Source: Leuconostoc kimchii IMSNU 11154
GTDB lineage: Bacteria > Bacillota > Bacilli > Lactobacillales > Lactobacillaceae
Direction: 5' to 3'
Assembly: GCF_000092505.1 (NCBI RefSeq)
Contig: NC_014136.1
Span: forward strand, 806,001 to 870,000
DNA length: 64,000 nt
Positions 35,572 to 44,468 of the stretch are shown in pieces; the stretch's first letter is position 1; the number at the start of each line of letters is the position of its first letter. The notes beneath the pieces are model-generated. The model was given only the letters and a program-made list of their open reading frames with translations, did no database searches and was not told the origin of the DNA. Both the position numbers and the translations under genes were made by a program.

Positions 35572-36627
35572 ATGAAAGCAGCAGTTGTACGTCAAACACC
35601 AGATGGTTATGTTGATTTAATTGATAATTGGCAACCTAGAGCACTAACTTTCGGTGAAGCGTTGGTAGACGTTGAATATGTTGGTTTATGCCATACGGAT
35701 TTGCATGTTGCTGGAGCTGATTTTGGCAACCCTAATAAGATGGGTCAACGAAATGGTGATTTTCGCCGCGTGATTGGGCATGAAGGCGTTGGTCGTGTGT
35801 CTAAATTAGCTGAAGGTGCTGGTGATTATTTAAAGATTGGTGACCGTGTGTCGATTGCTTGGTTTTATGATGCTTGTGGCGTCTGTGATTACTGCGTGTC
35901 AGGAAATGAAACGTTCTGCCGTAATGTTCGTAATTCTGGCTATACAGTTGATGGTGCCATGTCACAGCAAGCAGTTGTGAATGCCAAGTATGCAGTCAAA
36001 GTACCAGAAGGTTTGGACCCGCTTGAAGCCACATCAATTACATGTGCTGGTGTCACAATGTATAAATCACTTAAAGTTGGTGAAACTAAGCCTGGACAAT
36101 GGGTATCAGTTCATGGTGCTGGTGGTTTAGGTAACTTAGCTGTACAATATGCGCATAACGTATTCGGTGCCCATGTTGCTGTTATTGATGGTAATGATGA
36201 CAAACTAGCAGCAGCACATGCAAATGGCGCAGAAGTTTTGATTAATCGTAAGAAGGTTGATGATGTTGCTGCTGAAGTGCAAAAAGCAACTGGTGGTGCA
36301 CATAACGCCCAAGTTACGGCAGTTAATGCTGCAGCCTTTAACCAAGCGGTAGGTTCATTACGACCAATGGGTAAGTTGGTTGCTGTGGCGTTACCAGAAG
36401 GTGATATGGCATTAAACATTGCTAAAACTGTGTTAGATGGTATTGAAGTACGCGGCTCATTGGTTGGTACACGTGCTGATTTGAAGGAAGCCTTCCAATT
36501 TGGTGCTGAAGGTAAAGTTAAGCCGATTGTTGAAAAAGTTAACTTTAAGGATATGAATGACGTGATTGACGAAATGAAGGCTGGTAGTATTACTGGTCGC
36601 AAAGTATTTGACTTTACAACACTTTAA
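35572..36627 (+). CDS. adhP: Zinc-dependent alcohol dehydrogenase
   Basis: This 351-residue medium-chain enzyme probably reduces acetaldehyde to ethanol, which regenerates NAD in heterofermenters. Catalytic zinc ligands are in GLCHTDLH and IGHEGVG. The structural zinc site is the four-cysteine segment [16 protein letters not shown], and the dinucleotide fold is [15 protein letters not shown] precedes the ATG. A promoter TTTACA, 17 bases, TACAAT lies upstream. The symbol is by family resemblance. Confidence 0.88.
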   Translation: MKAAVVRQTPDGYVDLIDNWQPRALTFGEALVDVEYVGLCHTDLHVAGADFGNPNKMGQRNGDFRRVIGHEGVGRVSKLAEGAGDYLKIGDRVSIAWFYDACGVCDYCVSGNETFCRNVRNSGYTVDGAMSQQAVVNAKYAVKVPEGLDPLEATSITCAGVTMYKSLKVGETKPGQWVSVHGAGGLGNLAVQYAHNVFGAHVAVIDGNDDKLAAAHANGAEVLINRKKVDDVAAEVQKATGGAHNAQVTAVNAAAFNQAVGSLRPMGKLVAVALPEGDMALNIAKTVLDGIEVRGSLVGTRADLKEAFQFGAEGKVKPIVEKVNFKDMNDVIDEMKAGSITGRKVFDFTTL

Positions 36628-36636
36628 GTTAATTAG

Positions 36637-36666
36637 ACGCTTGGAATATTAATTCCAAGCGTTTTT
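36637..36666 (+). terminator. Terminator after adh
   Basis: ACGCTTGGAAT and ATTCCAAGCGT pair around a three-base loop, followed by five Ts. Confidence 0.88.
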
Positions 36667-36754
36667 ATATACCTTGCCAATCCTATTAGGTTAAAATACC
36701 GGTCATCATGGCGATTAACGATAGCTTGTGTTAGAATTGGGTAACGAATTTATT

Positions 36755-36818
36755 GGAGGAAATACACTTAATACTGATAACGTAAGGGTTATCAGTATTA
36801 AGGTACTAGCAAATCATG
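36755..36818 (+). promoter_or_regulatory. SD-hairpin-start arrangement before the 36816 gene
   Basis: GGAGGA (36755-36760) is 55 bases from ATG 36816. CTTAATACTGATAAC (36767-36781) pairs perfectly over 15 bp with 36788-36802 around GTAAGG, and TAC (36763-36765) adds three pairs with GTA (36803-36805). Folding leaves 2 + 10 bases between SD and ATG. No minicistron with a usual start is present here, so the hairpin alone must explain initiation. Confidence 0.8.
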
Positions 36819-37355
36819 GCATATTTTACACAACAACTTTTTAATGGTCAGAGGGATCGTATTTTACGTGTCGTCGATTTAGCTGATGAATCGCAGTCTA
36901 CAGCAGGATTTATTCATATTTTCGATGAGCGGCGGGCGTTTGATTTTGATTATGCGCTTGAATTAACAGATGGTCAGATGACACAGGAAGCATTTGATCA
37001 AGAGGGTGAGGCAAACAATACATTTAGTGTTAATTTTATGCCGATCACAGATAACGATGATGAAGTGCCCGAAGAAGTATTTGAGGAATGGGCGGCGCTT
37101 ATTGGTCGTGATTATGCATTGATGCCACATGTGCATATCAATATGTACCAACAAGGTTTGAAATCAGCCATTGAAGAAATTGAGAAAGACACATTTGAAG
37201 AACGCTTATTAGAGTTAGTAACACGTATTTTAGGATCTTCAGTGGTTGGGTTTGAAGAAAAATCATTGACATTATTTCCAAGTTATTTGGTTCAAGAACA
37301 ACAAGATACGCCAGCACCCCAAGGACCTTCAACACAAATTATTTTACCTGATTGA
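36816..37355 (+). CDS. Hypothetical acidic protein
   Basis: This 179-residue soluble, strongly acidic protein has no membrane segment (for example TDNDDEVPEEVFEEW) and a short proline/glutamine-rich tail (QEQQDTPAPQGPSTQ). I recognise no family. It stands alone between the adh terminator and a T-box promoter. Its start is defined by a strong SD separated from the ATG by an 18-bp hairpin, which implies careful translational control or constant ribosome delivery. Confidence 0.7.
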   Translation: MAYFTQQLFNGQRDRILRVVDLADESQSTAGFIHIFDERRAFDFDYALELTDGQMTQEAFDQEGEANNTFSVNFMPITDNDDEVPEEVFEEWAALIGRDYALMPHVHINMYQQGLKSAIEEIEKDTFEERLLELVTRILGSSVVGFEEKSLTLFPSYLVQEQQDTPAPQGPSTQIILPD

Positions 37356-37370
37356 TTGGGCTTAAAAAAA

Positions 37371-37399
37371 TTGACAGGTAATCAAATTTGTATTAAGAT
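37371..37399 (+). promoter_or_regulatory. Promoter of the T-box operon
   Basis: TTGACA (37371-37376), 17 bases, TAAGAT (37394-37399). RNA would start near 37406. Confidence 0.7.
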
Positions 37400-37405
37400 A
37401 GTGTT

Positions 37406-37664
37406 ATGTTAATAAATCGATGAAGCGAAGAGTAAATATGGCGTGTTGATATAGCGAGTCGGGGTAGTGTAAGCCGATACAATGCAATATATTGAAGATG
37501 AACGTGGATGAGGTAAATGGTGGAAGCTATTTATCCGGTGGGCGCCGTTATAGACCAAGAGTATTCAATCTCAACAGGTTTGTTTGTTGTTAAGTTTGAA
37601 TTGAAGTTGGGTGGTACCACGTTTTACGTCCCTGTTAATCAATATGATTAACAGGGACTTTTTT
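37406..37664 (+). promoter_or_regulatory. T-box riboswitch, probably methionine-specific
   Basis: The canonical T-box TGGGTGGTACCACG lies at 37608-37621, followed by a 13-bp terminator stem (GTCCCTGTTAATC with its complement) and six Ts ending at 37664. Stem I runs over about 37418-37510, with an AGTA-type element (GAGTAAAT) and a distal loop GGGGTAGTGTAAGCC. The likely specifier codon is ATG at 37498-37500 in GAAGATGAAC. That fits the downstream SAM-hydrolase and ECF genes. Uncharged tRNA-Met would stabilise the antiterminator and switch the operon on. Confidence 0.88.
37628..37664 (+). terminator. Regulated terminator of the T-box
   Basis: GTCCCTGTTAATC and GATTAACAGGGAC pair around AATAT, followed by TTTTTT. 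It is the off-state structure of the T-box leader. Confidence 0.9.
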
Positions 37665-37680
37665 ATTAACATAACATTTG

Positions 37681-37752
37681 AAAGGAGATATGTTTCACGC
37701 AATAGTCGCACACTCGTGACGACTATTTAAGTGCAAACATACCGATAATATG
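37681..37752 (+). promoter_or_regulatory. SD-hairpin-start arrangement before the SAM-hydrolase gene, with minicistron
   Basis: AAAGGAG (37681-37687) is 62 bases from ATG 37750. TATGTTT (37689-37695) pairs with AAACATA (37735-37741), CAC with GTG (37731-37733), and AATAGTCG (37701-37708) with CGACTATT (37720-37727). A short CAC/GTG tip closes the loop. Folding leaves 1 + 8 bases. ATG 37690 opens the nine-codon ORF MFHAIVAHS, stopping at TGA 37717. The start lies below the T-box terminator, giving two layers of RNA control. Confidence 0.75.
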
Positions 37753-38610
37753 ACAAATAAACACCTTGTTTTACAAACAGATTTTGGTTTGCAGGATGGT
37801 GCAGTGAGTTCGATGCGTGGCGTTGCTTATAGCGTTGCCGATGATATTTTAGTGAGTGATTTGACACATGGTATCACCCCATTTAACATCTTTGAAGGGT
37901 CATTTCGTCTGTTGCAAACGGTTCATTATTGGGCATCAGGGACGGTATTTGTCTCTGTTGTTGATCCAGGTGTTGGCTCAAAGCGCTTGTCTATTATTGC
38001 TAAAACAGTCGCAGGGCACTACATTGTGACTCCAGATAATGGCACTTTGTCACATTTGTTGGCACATGATTTGATTGAGAGCGCTCGTGTGATTGATGAA
38101 GACACACAAAGATTACCTGGATCTGAAAAGTCTTCTACTTTTCATGGCCGTGATATTTATGCATTTAACGGCGCAAAACTGGCAAGTGGTGCAACTCGCT
38201 ATGAAGATTACGGTCAAGAATTGACACCAGATGAATTAGTTAAGTTGCCAATCCGTCCTGGTAAGTATCATCAAACAGAGGATGGGCAGTCACAATTAAT
38301 TGGGCATATTGATATTACAGATGTTAATTTTGGCTCATTGTGGTCTAACATTTTAGTGAGTGAATTTGAGAAGCTTAATGTATCCTATGGGGATATATTA
38401 CATGTTCAAATCAAAAATCGTGATACTACTTTGTTTGATGACAAATTACCATATGTGCACACTTTTACAGATGTTAATCCTGGTGAACCCTTAATTTACA
38501 TTAACTCCGTTTACACAGTAGCATTTGGGGTGCATACAGGTAATTTTGAACAAATGTATCATGTGGGTGCTGGTCAAGATTGGTCAGTGGTGATCACAAA
38601 AGAACAATAA
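37750..38610 (+). CDS. S-adenosyl-L-methionine hydrolase (adenosine-forming) family protein
   Basis: This 286-residue DUF62/SAM hydroxide adenosyltransferase has LQTDFGLQDGAVSSMRGVAYSV (N-terminal active-site aspartate), VSVVDPGVGS, ITPDNGTL-like TPDNGTLSHLL and FHGRDIYA. The family cleaves SAM to adenosine and methionine using water. It heads a T-box(Met) operon with an ECF transporter, so a methionine-recovery or transport role is plausible. The family is clear but the true reaction in this organism is inferred. Confidence 0.87.
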   Translation: MTNKHLVLQTDFGLQDGAVSSMRGVAYSVADDILVSDLTHGITPFNIFEGSFRLLQTVHYWASGTVFVSVVDPGVGSKRLSIIAKTVAGHYIVTPDNGTLSHLLAHDLIESARVIDEDTQRLPGSEKSSTFHGRDIYAFNGAKLASGATRYEDYGQELTPDELVKLPIRPGKYHQTEDGQSQLIGHIDITDVNFGSLWSNILVSEFEKLNVSYGDILHVQIKNRDTTLFDDKLPYVHTFTDVNPGEPLIYINSVYTVAFGVHTGNFEQMYHVGAGQDWSVVITKEQ

Positions 38611-38650
38611 ACAATCGCTAAGATAATCAAGTGAATGTGAGGATACGAAT

Positions 38651-39217
38651 ATGAATGATAGAAAAAAGCGCGCAGGATTTTCAGTCAGGTCAGTTGTGGC
38701 AACAGGGATAGGGGCAGCAGTATTCTTTGTGTTGATGAAGTTTATTGCAATTCCTACAGGTATACCAAATACAACGGTCAATGTAGCAGAAGGTTGGCTA
38801 GCTTTAATCGCCAGCCTATTTGGACCAGTTGTTGGTCTGTTAGTAGGATTTATTGGGCATACGTTAAATGATGCTGTCACCTATGGGTCACCATGGTGGT
38901 CATGGGTCATTGCGGATGCCATTTTCGGACTATTATTAGGTTTTGGTAAAAAGTATCTTGCCCTTGAATACGGTGATTTGTCGACCAAAAAGCTGATTCA
39001 ATTTAATGTTTGGCAGGCCGTTTCAAATGTTATTGTCTGGCTTATCATTGCGCCTATTGGTGATATCTTGATTTATAAAGAACCAGCACAAAAGGTTTTT
39101 CTTCAAGGTGCTGTGACGGCCTTTGTTAATACGTTATCAGTAGCAATTATTGGTTCACTATTATTAGTTGCCTACGTGAAGTCACGCCCAAAAAAGAGCA
39201 GTCTTCGAAGCGAATAA
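38651..39217 (+). CDS. mtsT: ECF transporter S component, UPF0397 family (MtsT-like)
   Basis: This 188-residue substrate-capturing membrane subunit has five or six helices. UPF0397 signatures are [59 protein letters not shown] and [14 protein letters not shown]. In Lactobacillales such S components under Met T-boxes have been proposed to import methionine or a precursor, and the T-box here agrees. It works with the two following gene products. GTGAGGAT precedes the ATG. Confidence 0.82.
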   Translation: MNDRKKRAGFSVRSVVATGIGAAVFFVLMKFIAIPTGIPNTTVNVAEGWLALIASLFGPVVGLLVGFIGHTLNDAVTYGSPWWSWVIADAIFGLLLGFGKKYLALEYGDLSTKKLIQFNVWQAVSNVIVWLIIAPIGDILIYKEPAQKVFLQGAVTAFVNTLSVAIIGSLLLVAYVKSRPKKSSLRSE

Positions 39218-39269
39218 ACATCAAGCAAGCGGTTGCTTGCGTACATAAAATTAAATTCAAGGAAGTATT

Positions 39270-40949
39270 ATGACAGCACCAATAATTGATTTCCAACACG
39301 TGACATTTAAATACCACGCACAGGCTGAACCAACGTTAAACGATGTTAGTTTTCAAATTTATCCAGGTGAAAAGGTGCTAATTGCTGGTGCTTCAGGTTC
39401 TGGTAAAACAACTTTGTTACGTTTGTTAAATGGATTGATTCCGCAAGCGTATGCAGGCGATACAACAGGAACGTTGACGTTACACGGTAAAAATATTTTG
39501 GCTCAATCTTTGTTTGAGTTGTCTTTACAAGCAGGGACTGTCTTACAAGATTCTGATGCACAGTTTGTTGGGTTGACAGTGGCAGAAGATATTGCTTTTG
39601 CGCTAGAAAACGATAATCAACCGGTATCGCATATTAAATCAGAAGTGAAGAAGTGGGCAACGCGTTTTGGACTAGGGGATCGCTTAGACTTAGCACCACA
39701 GGTATTGTCTGGTGGTCAAAAACAACGAACATCAATGGCAGGGGTGCTTGTTGATGATGGCAAGCTATTATTATTTGATGAGCCGTTGGCCAGTCTTGAT
39801 CCAGCAGCTGGTGTTGTGGCCATGGATATGATTGATAAATTACAATCTGAACGTGATTTGACTGTGGTCATCATTGAACATCGTATTGAAGAGGTGCTTC
39901 GAGCGCATGTTGATCGTGTCATTGTGATGGCTGAAGGCAGAATTGTGGCTAACGGTACGCCAAGCGAAATTATTAAAGCAGGTATTTTGCCTGAAAATGG
40001 CTTGGATGAGCCGTTATACGTGCAATTATTACGTCAGGCGCATATTGATATCAGTCGTTTACCACATGTTGCAAACGTTAACCAAATTGACGTGTCAGGA
40101 CAAAAAAATGCGATCGAAGCACTTAAACAGCCTGTTAAAACTAACACGCATCAAATAGTTAAATTAGTGGTGAAAGATCTTGATTTTAGTTATGATAAAA
40201 ATAGTCAACTATTTAAGCAATTGAATACGGTTATTAATCAGGGTGAAATTTTAGGTATTGTTGGTAAAAATGGTTCTGGTAAGACAACTTTGTCCCACTT
40301 ATTAACAGGATTTTTGATACCTGATGCTGGTGATATTATATTGGATGGGCAATCTGTACTTCAGCAATCAATCAAAGAAAGAGCCGACAACATTGGTTAT
40401 GTTTTGCAAAACCCAAACCATATGATTACTAAAGCAACGGTATTTGAGGAAGTTGCAAGTGGCCTCATTTTACGGCACGTGTCCCCTGATGACATTGAGC
40501 GACGTGTTAGAGCAATCTTAAACTTAATCGATTTGGATGCGATGCGTCATTGGCCTATAGCTGCGTTAAGTTTTGGTCAAAAAAAGCGTTTAACAATTGC
40601 TGCTGTCCTGGTCTTGAATCCACAAATCTTGATTTTAGATGAACCAACGGCAGGACAAGATGCGACACATACAAATGAATTGTTACAATTTTTAACTAAA
40701 ATCAATCAGCAAGAAAAAACGACTGTCGTTATTATTACACATGATATGCATTTACTTGCAAATTTTGTCGAGCGGGCATTAGTTGTTGTCGATGGGCAAT
40801 TACTTGCGGACACGACACCTGCTGAACTATTAGCTAATGAGTCATTAGTTAAGCTAGCAAGCTTACGTACAACAAGTGTTTATCAGTTAGCAAATCGATT
40901 GGCTATCACGCATCCAGAGGAGCTGAATGCAGCTATTGTTCATAACTAA
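39270..40949 (+). CDS. mtsU: ECF transporter double ATPase (two ABC domains)
   Basis: This 559-residue fusion of two ECF ATPase domains has a first Walker A GASGSGKTT, signature LSGGQKQR and Walker B LLLFDEPLASLD. The second has Walker A GKNGSGKTT, a degenerate signature LSFGQKKR and Walker B LILDEPTAGQD. This YkoD-like double form usually accompanies UPF0397 S components and is dedicated rather than shared. AAGGAAG precedes the ATG. A perfect hairpin (GCAAGC, GGTT, GCTTGC) lies in the gap upstream, near 39225-39239. Confidence 0.88.
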   Translation: MTAPIIDFQHVTFKYHAQAEPTLNDVSFQIYPGEKVLIAGASGSGKTTLLRLLNGLIPQAYAGDTTGTLTLHGKNILAQSLFELSLQAGTVLQDSDAQFVGLTVAEDIAFALENDNQPVSHIKSEVKKWATRFGLGDRLDLAPQVLSGGQKQRTSMAGVLVDDGKLLLFDEPLASLDPAAGVVAMDMIDKLQSERDLTVVIIEHRIEEVLRAHVDRVIVMAEGRIVANGTPSEIIKAGILPENGLDEPLYVQLLRQAHIDISRLPHVANVNQIDVSGQKNAIEALKQPVKTNTHQIVKLVVKDLDFSYDKNSQLFKQLNTVINQGEILGIVGKNGSGKTTLSHLLTGFLIPDAGDIILDGQSVLQQSIKERADNIGYVLQNPNHMITKATVFEEVASGLILRHVSPDDIERRVRAILNLIDLDAMRHWPIAALSFGQKKRLTIAAVLVLNPQILILDEPTAGQDATHTNELLQFLTKINQQEKTTVVIITHDMHLLANFVERALVVVDGQLLADTTPAELLANESLVKLASLRTTSVYQLANRLAITHPEELNAAIVHN

Positions 40950-41045
40950 TTTTTTATTTTTGATACTTTGAAGGGAAGACGTGATATATTTGTGCAGGAC
41001 GGTATCTAATTTAAATCAGATGTGCACGAAATTAACGGTATAAAT

Positions 41046-41870
41046 ATGAACAATTTATTTGGATATAAACAACGAGATACTTGGATTAATCACACAACAG
41101 GTACGGCAAAATTAATAGGATTTTTAGCACTATCTACCATGGGAATGATATCCTACGATACACGTTTTTTATTTGGTTTAGTTGTTTTGGCGATTGTACT
41201 GATGCGCCTGTCACAAATTAAGTATCGAGAATATGCGTTGATGGCTAAATTGGTGATTATTTTTGCGATGATTAATTTGGTGATGGTAGCTGTTCTGGCG
41301 CCACAATATGGTGTTCAATTATACGGCACGCGACATGTACTATTTGGGACGGGTTATTGGACAATCACGCAGGAACAATTGTTTTATGAATTTAATTTAC
41401 TATTGAAATATCTATTTTCTTTACCACTGGCAATTATTTTGCTTTTTACCACAAATCCAAGTGAGTTTGCTGCTGGTTTAAATAAAATTGGTGTGCCCTA
41501 CAAAATTGCTTATTCGTTTGCTATTACGTTGCGTTACATTCCTGATGTACAAAGTGATTATCGAACGATTAGCTTGGCACAGCAAGCTCGAGGTTATGAA
41601 ATATCTAAAAAGGCGCCTTTATTAGCGCGCTCTAAAGGTGCGGTGCAAATTATTTTGCCGCTGGTGTTTGCGAGTTTAAACCGTATTGAAACAATCAGCC
41701 AAGCGATGGAACTCAGGCGATTTGGGCGTGAAAAGAAACGGTCTTGGTACCAAGAACAGTCATTTGCGACGCGAGATATTGTGATGATTTTTGGGGCCGT
41801 GGCCGTGATCATTATTGGTGCGATACTTTTCGCTCAAAATGATGGTCGTTTATATAACCCATTCAAGTAA
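41046..41870 (+). CDS. mtsV: ECF transporter T component
   Basis: This membrane scaffold links the S component to the ATPases. It has about 274 residues with four to six helices and the EcfT coupling motifs AQQARGYEIS and AMELRRFG. Two starts are possible. ATG 41046 gives MNNLFGYKQRDTW, and GTG 41022 adds eight residues. Neither has its own SD. AGGGA at 40973-40977 precedes GTG 40981, which opens a 20-codon ORF stopping at 41043, two bases before the ATG, so reinitiation is likely. Confidence 0.83.
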   Translation: MNNLFGYKQRDTWINHTTGTAKLIGFLALSTMGMISYDTRFLFGLVVLAIVLMRLSQIKYREYALMAKLVIIFAMINLVMVAVLAPQYGVQLYGTRHVLFGTGYWTITQEQLFYEFNLLLKYLFSLPLAIILLFTTNPSEFAAGLNKIGVPYKIAYSFAITLRYIPDVQSDYRTISLAQQARGYEISKKAPLLARSKGAVQIILPLVFASLNRIETISQAMELRRFGREKKRSWYQEQSFATRDIVMIFGAVAVIIIGAILFAQNDGRLYNPFK

Positions 41871-41926
41871 AGGAGTATAGATGGTCGTGTTGTAGTAAAA
41901 ACATTATCATATAAATTAAGCATATG
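41870..41926 (+). promoter_or_regulatory. SD, four-codon minicistron and weak hairpin before pepV
   Basis: AAGGAG (41870-41875) is 48 bases from ATG 41924. It is ideally spaced for ATG 41881, opening MVVL and stopping at TAG 41893. A moderate hairpin can form: TAT/ATA, GAT/ATC and GTGTT/AACAT over 41876-41911, with an internal loop. This is a weaker member of the SD-hairpin-start set. Confidence 0.45.
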
Positions 41927-43369
41927 GTTGAAACAGTAAGACAATGGCAAGAAGATGCCCAAAAATATCAGCCAGTACTACAAAGGGATTTGCTACAATT
42001 TTTGGCTATCCCATCAGTGTTGGCCCCTGAAACAGCGACGTTCCAAAGACCATTTGGCATTGGCATTGAGACAGCGCTGCAATTTTTGGTTGATATAGCT
42101 AAGCGTGATGGGTTTAAAGTTACACGTGTTGCTGACAACATGGTCGTTGTGGTTGATTATGGCCCTGAGGATGCGTCGGAAACACTTGGCGTTTTGTCGC
42201 ACGTTGATGTTGTTCCTGGTAATGATAATGCTTGGCACGTCACATTACCATTTAGCCCAAAAATTGTCGGTAAACGCCTTTATGGCCGCGGCAGTCATGA
42301 TATGAAAGCGGACCTCATTGCAAGTTATTATGCTTTAAAACAATTAAAAGATAATGGTTTTTGGCCTCAGCGTAAAATCCGTTTAATTTTTGGAAGTGAT
42401 GAGGAATCTGATTGGCGTGATATGAAAACGTATTTAGCGCAAATTGGTGAACCAACACTTGGATTTTCACCAGATGGTTCCTTTCCCGTAGTGCCTGGCG
42501 AAAAGGGTGTTCAGACCATTGTCATCCAATTTGAAGGAGAAAGTGTACGTGAAGATCATTGGCAGTTGCTTAAATTTGATGCCGGTGAGCGAGATAATGT
42601 TGTCCCAGGCGTTGCCAAAGCATTGATCCGATTACCAAGCCATTATGATATTAACTTATTTCTAAAACGTTACGAACAGTATGTTACACAAATACCGTTG
42701 GTCACTGGGATTGGTCAATACGACGATGGGAACATTTTGCTAACATTATACGGAAAGTCAGTTCATGGTGCTTACCCAGAAGATGGTATTAATGCAGGGA
42801 CCTATCTAGCACATTTTTTGAATGAGTTTTCCTTTGAGGGTCAGGCACATGCTTACTTAACCTTTTTAGGGGATGATAATCACCAAAATGTTTTCGGCGA
42901 AAAATTAGGTCTTATTTTCCATGATGAAATTATGGGCGATCTAACAATGAACATTGGCGTGATGCACTATGAACAAAGCCATGCTGGTCAAATCCGTATC
43001 CAATTTCGTTTTCCAATTGGCATCACGGAAACTGCAATATTGACACAAGTACAGCGACATATGGGTGATTTAAATGCAAAAATATTTAAAGAGTCGCAAT
43101 TTGGTAATCAACCACACATGGTGGATCTAGACGATCCGATTGTTAAAAAATTAGAGGCCATTTATGCACAACATACAAACACGCAAAAAACCTATAAAAT
43201 ATCGAACGGTGGCTCATATGCGCGATTATTAAAACGTGGCGTTGCATTTGGTGGACAATTTCCAGATGTTGAGGTGATGAGCCATCAACCTGATGAATAT
43301 GTCTTACTTGATAATATTCCAAGAGCGCAAGCGATATTTGCACAAGCTTTGTATGAATTGTCAAAGTAG
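41924..43369 (+). CDS. pepV: M20 family dipeptidase (PepV-like)
   Basis: This 481-residue zinc aminopeptidase/dipeptidase splits dipeptides released by PepO and other peptidases. Metal-site segments are LSHVDVVP (first histidine), GRGSHDMKAD (bridging aspartate), GSDEESDW (catalytic and ligand glutamates) and SPDGSFPVVPGEKG. KSVHGAYPEDGINAG carries the oxyanion histidine. It lies 53 bases after the ECF T gene and may share its transcript. The closest family match is PepV/Sapep. Confidence 0.88.
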   Translation: MVETVRQWQEDAQKYQPVLQRDLLQFLAIPSVLAPETATFQRPFGIGIETALQFLVDIAKRDGFKVTRVADNMVVVVDYGPEDASETLGVLSHVDVVPGNDNAWHVTLPFSPKIVGKRLYGRGSHDMKADLIASYYALKQLKDNGFWPQRKIRLIFGSDEESDWRDMKTYLAQIGEPTLGFSPDGSFPVVPGEKGVQTIVIQFEGESVREDHWQLLKFDAGERDNVVPGVAKALIRLPSHYDINLFLKRYEQYVTQIPLVTGIGQYDDGNILLTLYGKSVHGAYPEDGINAGTYLAHFLNEFSFEGQAHAYLTFLGDDNHQNVFGEKLGLIFHDEIMGDLTMNIGVMHYEQSHAGQIRIQFRFPIGITETAILTQVQRHMGDLNAKIFKESQFGNQPHMVDLDDPIVKKLEAIYAQHTNTQKTYKISNGGSYARLLKRGVAFGGQFPDVEVMSHQPDEYVLLDNIPRAQAIFAQALYELSK

Positions 43370-43514
43370 TCCTTGACATAACGAACGAGAATAAGTAGAT
43401 GCTATTCTTGTAACGTATTATTGAAGAACCAGATGGAAAATTCTACGAAACACTTGAAATGTTAGGTCGCTTTGTAGTATCATTAATAATTGTGGGTATA
43501 CAAAAGTGTATTCA

Positions 43515-43550
43515 CTCCTTGCAGCTAAGGCTGCCAGAGACCAAAAGGAG
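43515..43550 (+). promoter_or_regulatory. rpsF leader hairpin that can hide the SD
   Basis: CTCCTT (43515-43520) can pair with the SD AAGGAG (43545-43550), coaxial with a GCAGC/GCTGC stem (43521-43534, loop TAAG), with a ten-base bulge on the 3' side. This resembles autoregulation of S6 operons by the S6:S18 complex, though I do not see the full published motif. Confidence 0.5.
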
Positions 43551-43560
43551 GAAATAAAAC

Positions 43561-43857
43561 ATGGCTACATCATACGAAATGACTTATATCGTTCGTCCTG
43601 ATTTGGAATCAGATGCAAAGAAGGCACTCGTAGAGCGCTTTGATGGCATCTTGACAAATAATGGGGCAACAATTACTAAGTCAGCTGACTGGGCAACACG
43701 TCGTTTTGCATATGAAATTGCTGGTTACCGCGAAGGCGTATACCACATCATTAATTTCACTGCAGAAGACGATAATGCTATCAACGAATTCGATCGTTTG
43801 GCAAAGATCTCACAAGACATCTTACGTCACATGATCGTTAAGCGTGACGCAGAATAA
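43561..43857 (+). CDS. rpsF: Ribosomal protein S6
   Basis: This 98-residue S6 binds 16S rRNA next to S18. The family pattern is plain: [12 protein letters not shown] at the start, the central [20 protein letters not shown], and [17 protein letters not shown] at the end. AAGGAGG lies nine bases before the ATG. It is first in the conserved rpsF-ssb-rpsR order. Confidence 0.97.
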   Translation: MATSYEMTYIVRPDLESDAKKALVERFDGILTNNGATITKSADWATRRFAYEIAGYREGVYHIINFTAEDDNAINEFDRLAKISQDILRHMIVKRDAE

Positions 43858-43889
43858 TTCTGAAATTCCACTGGTGAAGGAGCTTTTAT

Positions 43890-44432
43890 ATGATTAATCG
43901 AGTAGTATTGATTGGGCGATTGACCCGTGATGTGGAATTACGCTATACACAATCGGGTACAGCGGTCGGCACGTTTAGTTTGGCGGTTAACCGTCAGTTT
44001 ACCAATCAGGCTGGTGAACGTGAGGCTGATTTTATTAACGCTGTTATTTGGCGTAAGTCAGCTGAAAATTTTGCTAATTTTACTGGAAAAGGCGCATTAG
44101 TTGCCATTGAAGGGCGATTGCAAACACGTAATTATGAAAACAACCAAGGACAACGTGTTTATGTGACTGAGGTTGTTGTTGATAATTTTTCACTGCTTGA
44201 GTCACGTTCCGAAAGTGATAAGCGACGTGCCCAAAACGGGACGTCTGACACATCACATAACGGTGGCGGCTTCAGTTCGTCAAGTGACAATGCATTTAGT
44301 GGTGTTGATCCATTTGCTAGTGCGAGTCAAAATTCAAACACGCAATCAACTGCAACAAATGAAGCGGCTAATCCATTTGCGGCTAGCGGCAAAACTGAAA
44401 TTGATATATCAGATGATGATTTACCATTTTAA
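43890..44432 (+). CDS. ssb: Single-stranded DNA-binding protein
   Basis: This 180-residue protein has an N-terminal OB fold (residues 1-105: [48 protein letters not shown]), a low-complexity Ser/Asn/Gln linker, and the acidic tip DISDDDLPF that recruits repair and replication proteins. It lies between rpsF and rpsR, the usual Firmicute place. AAGGAGC precedes the ATG. Confidence 0.97.
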   Translation: MINRVVLIGRLTRDVELRYTQSGTAVGTFSLAVNRQFTNQAGEREADFINAVIWRKSAENFANFTGKGALVAIEGRLQTRNYENNQGQRVYVTEVVVDNFSLLESRSESDKRRAQNGTSDTSHNGGGFSSSSDNAFSGVDPFASASQNSNTQSTATNEAANPFAASGKTEIDISDDDLPF

Positions 44433-44468
44433 AAAAATAAATAAAACGATATGAAAGGAGCTTTAATC

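Noticed and set aside
36111..36602. Long minus-strand frame (163 residues) opposite adh
   Set aside because: It lies wholly inside the well-supported adh gene, has low-complexity composition typical of an antisense frame, and has no SD.
39221..39240. GCAAGC-GGTT-GCTTGC hairpin as a terminator within the ECF operon
   Set aside because: There is no T-run after it and the genes on both sides belong to one transport system. It is more likely an mRNA stability element.
43420..43510. Coding-like stretch (IIEEPDGKFYETLEMLGRFVV) before rpsF
   Set aside because: It has no start codon or SD, follows a stop directly, and lies in the expected rpsF leader region. It is too short to support as a gene.
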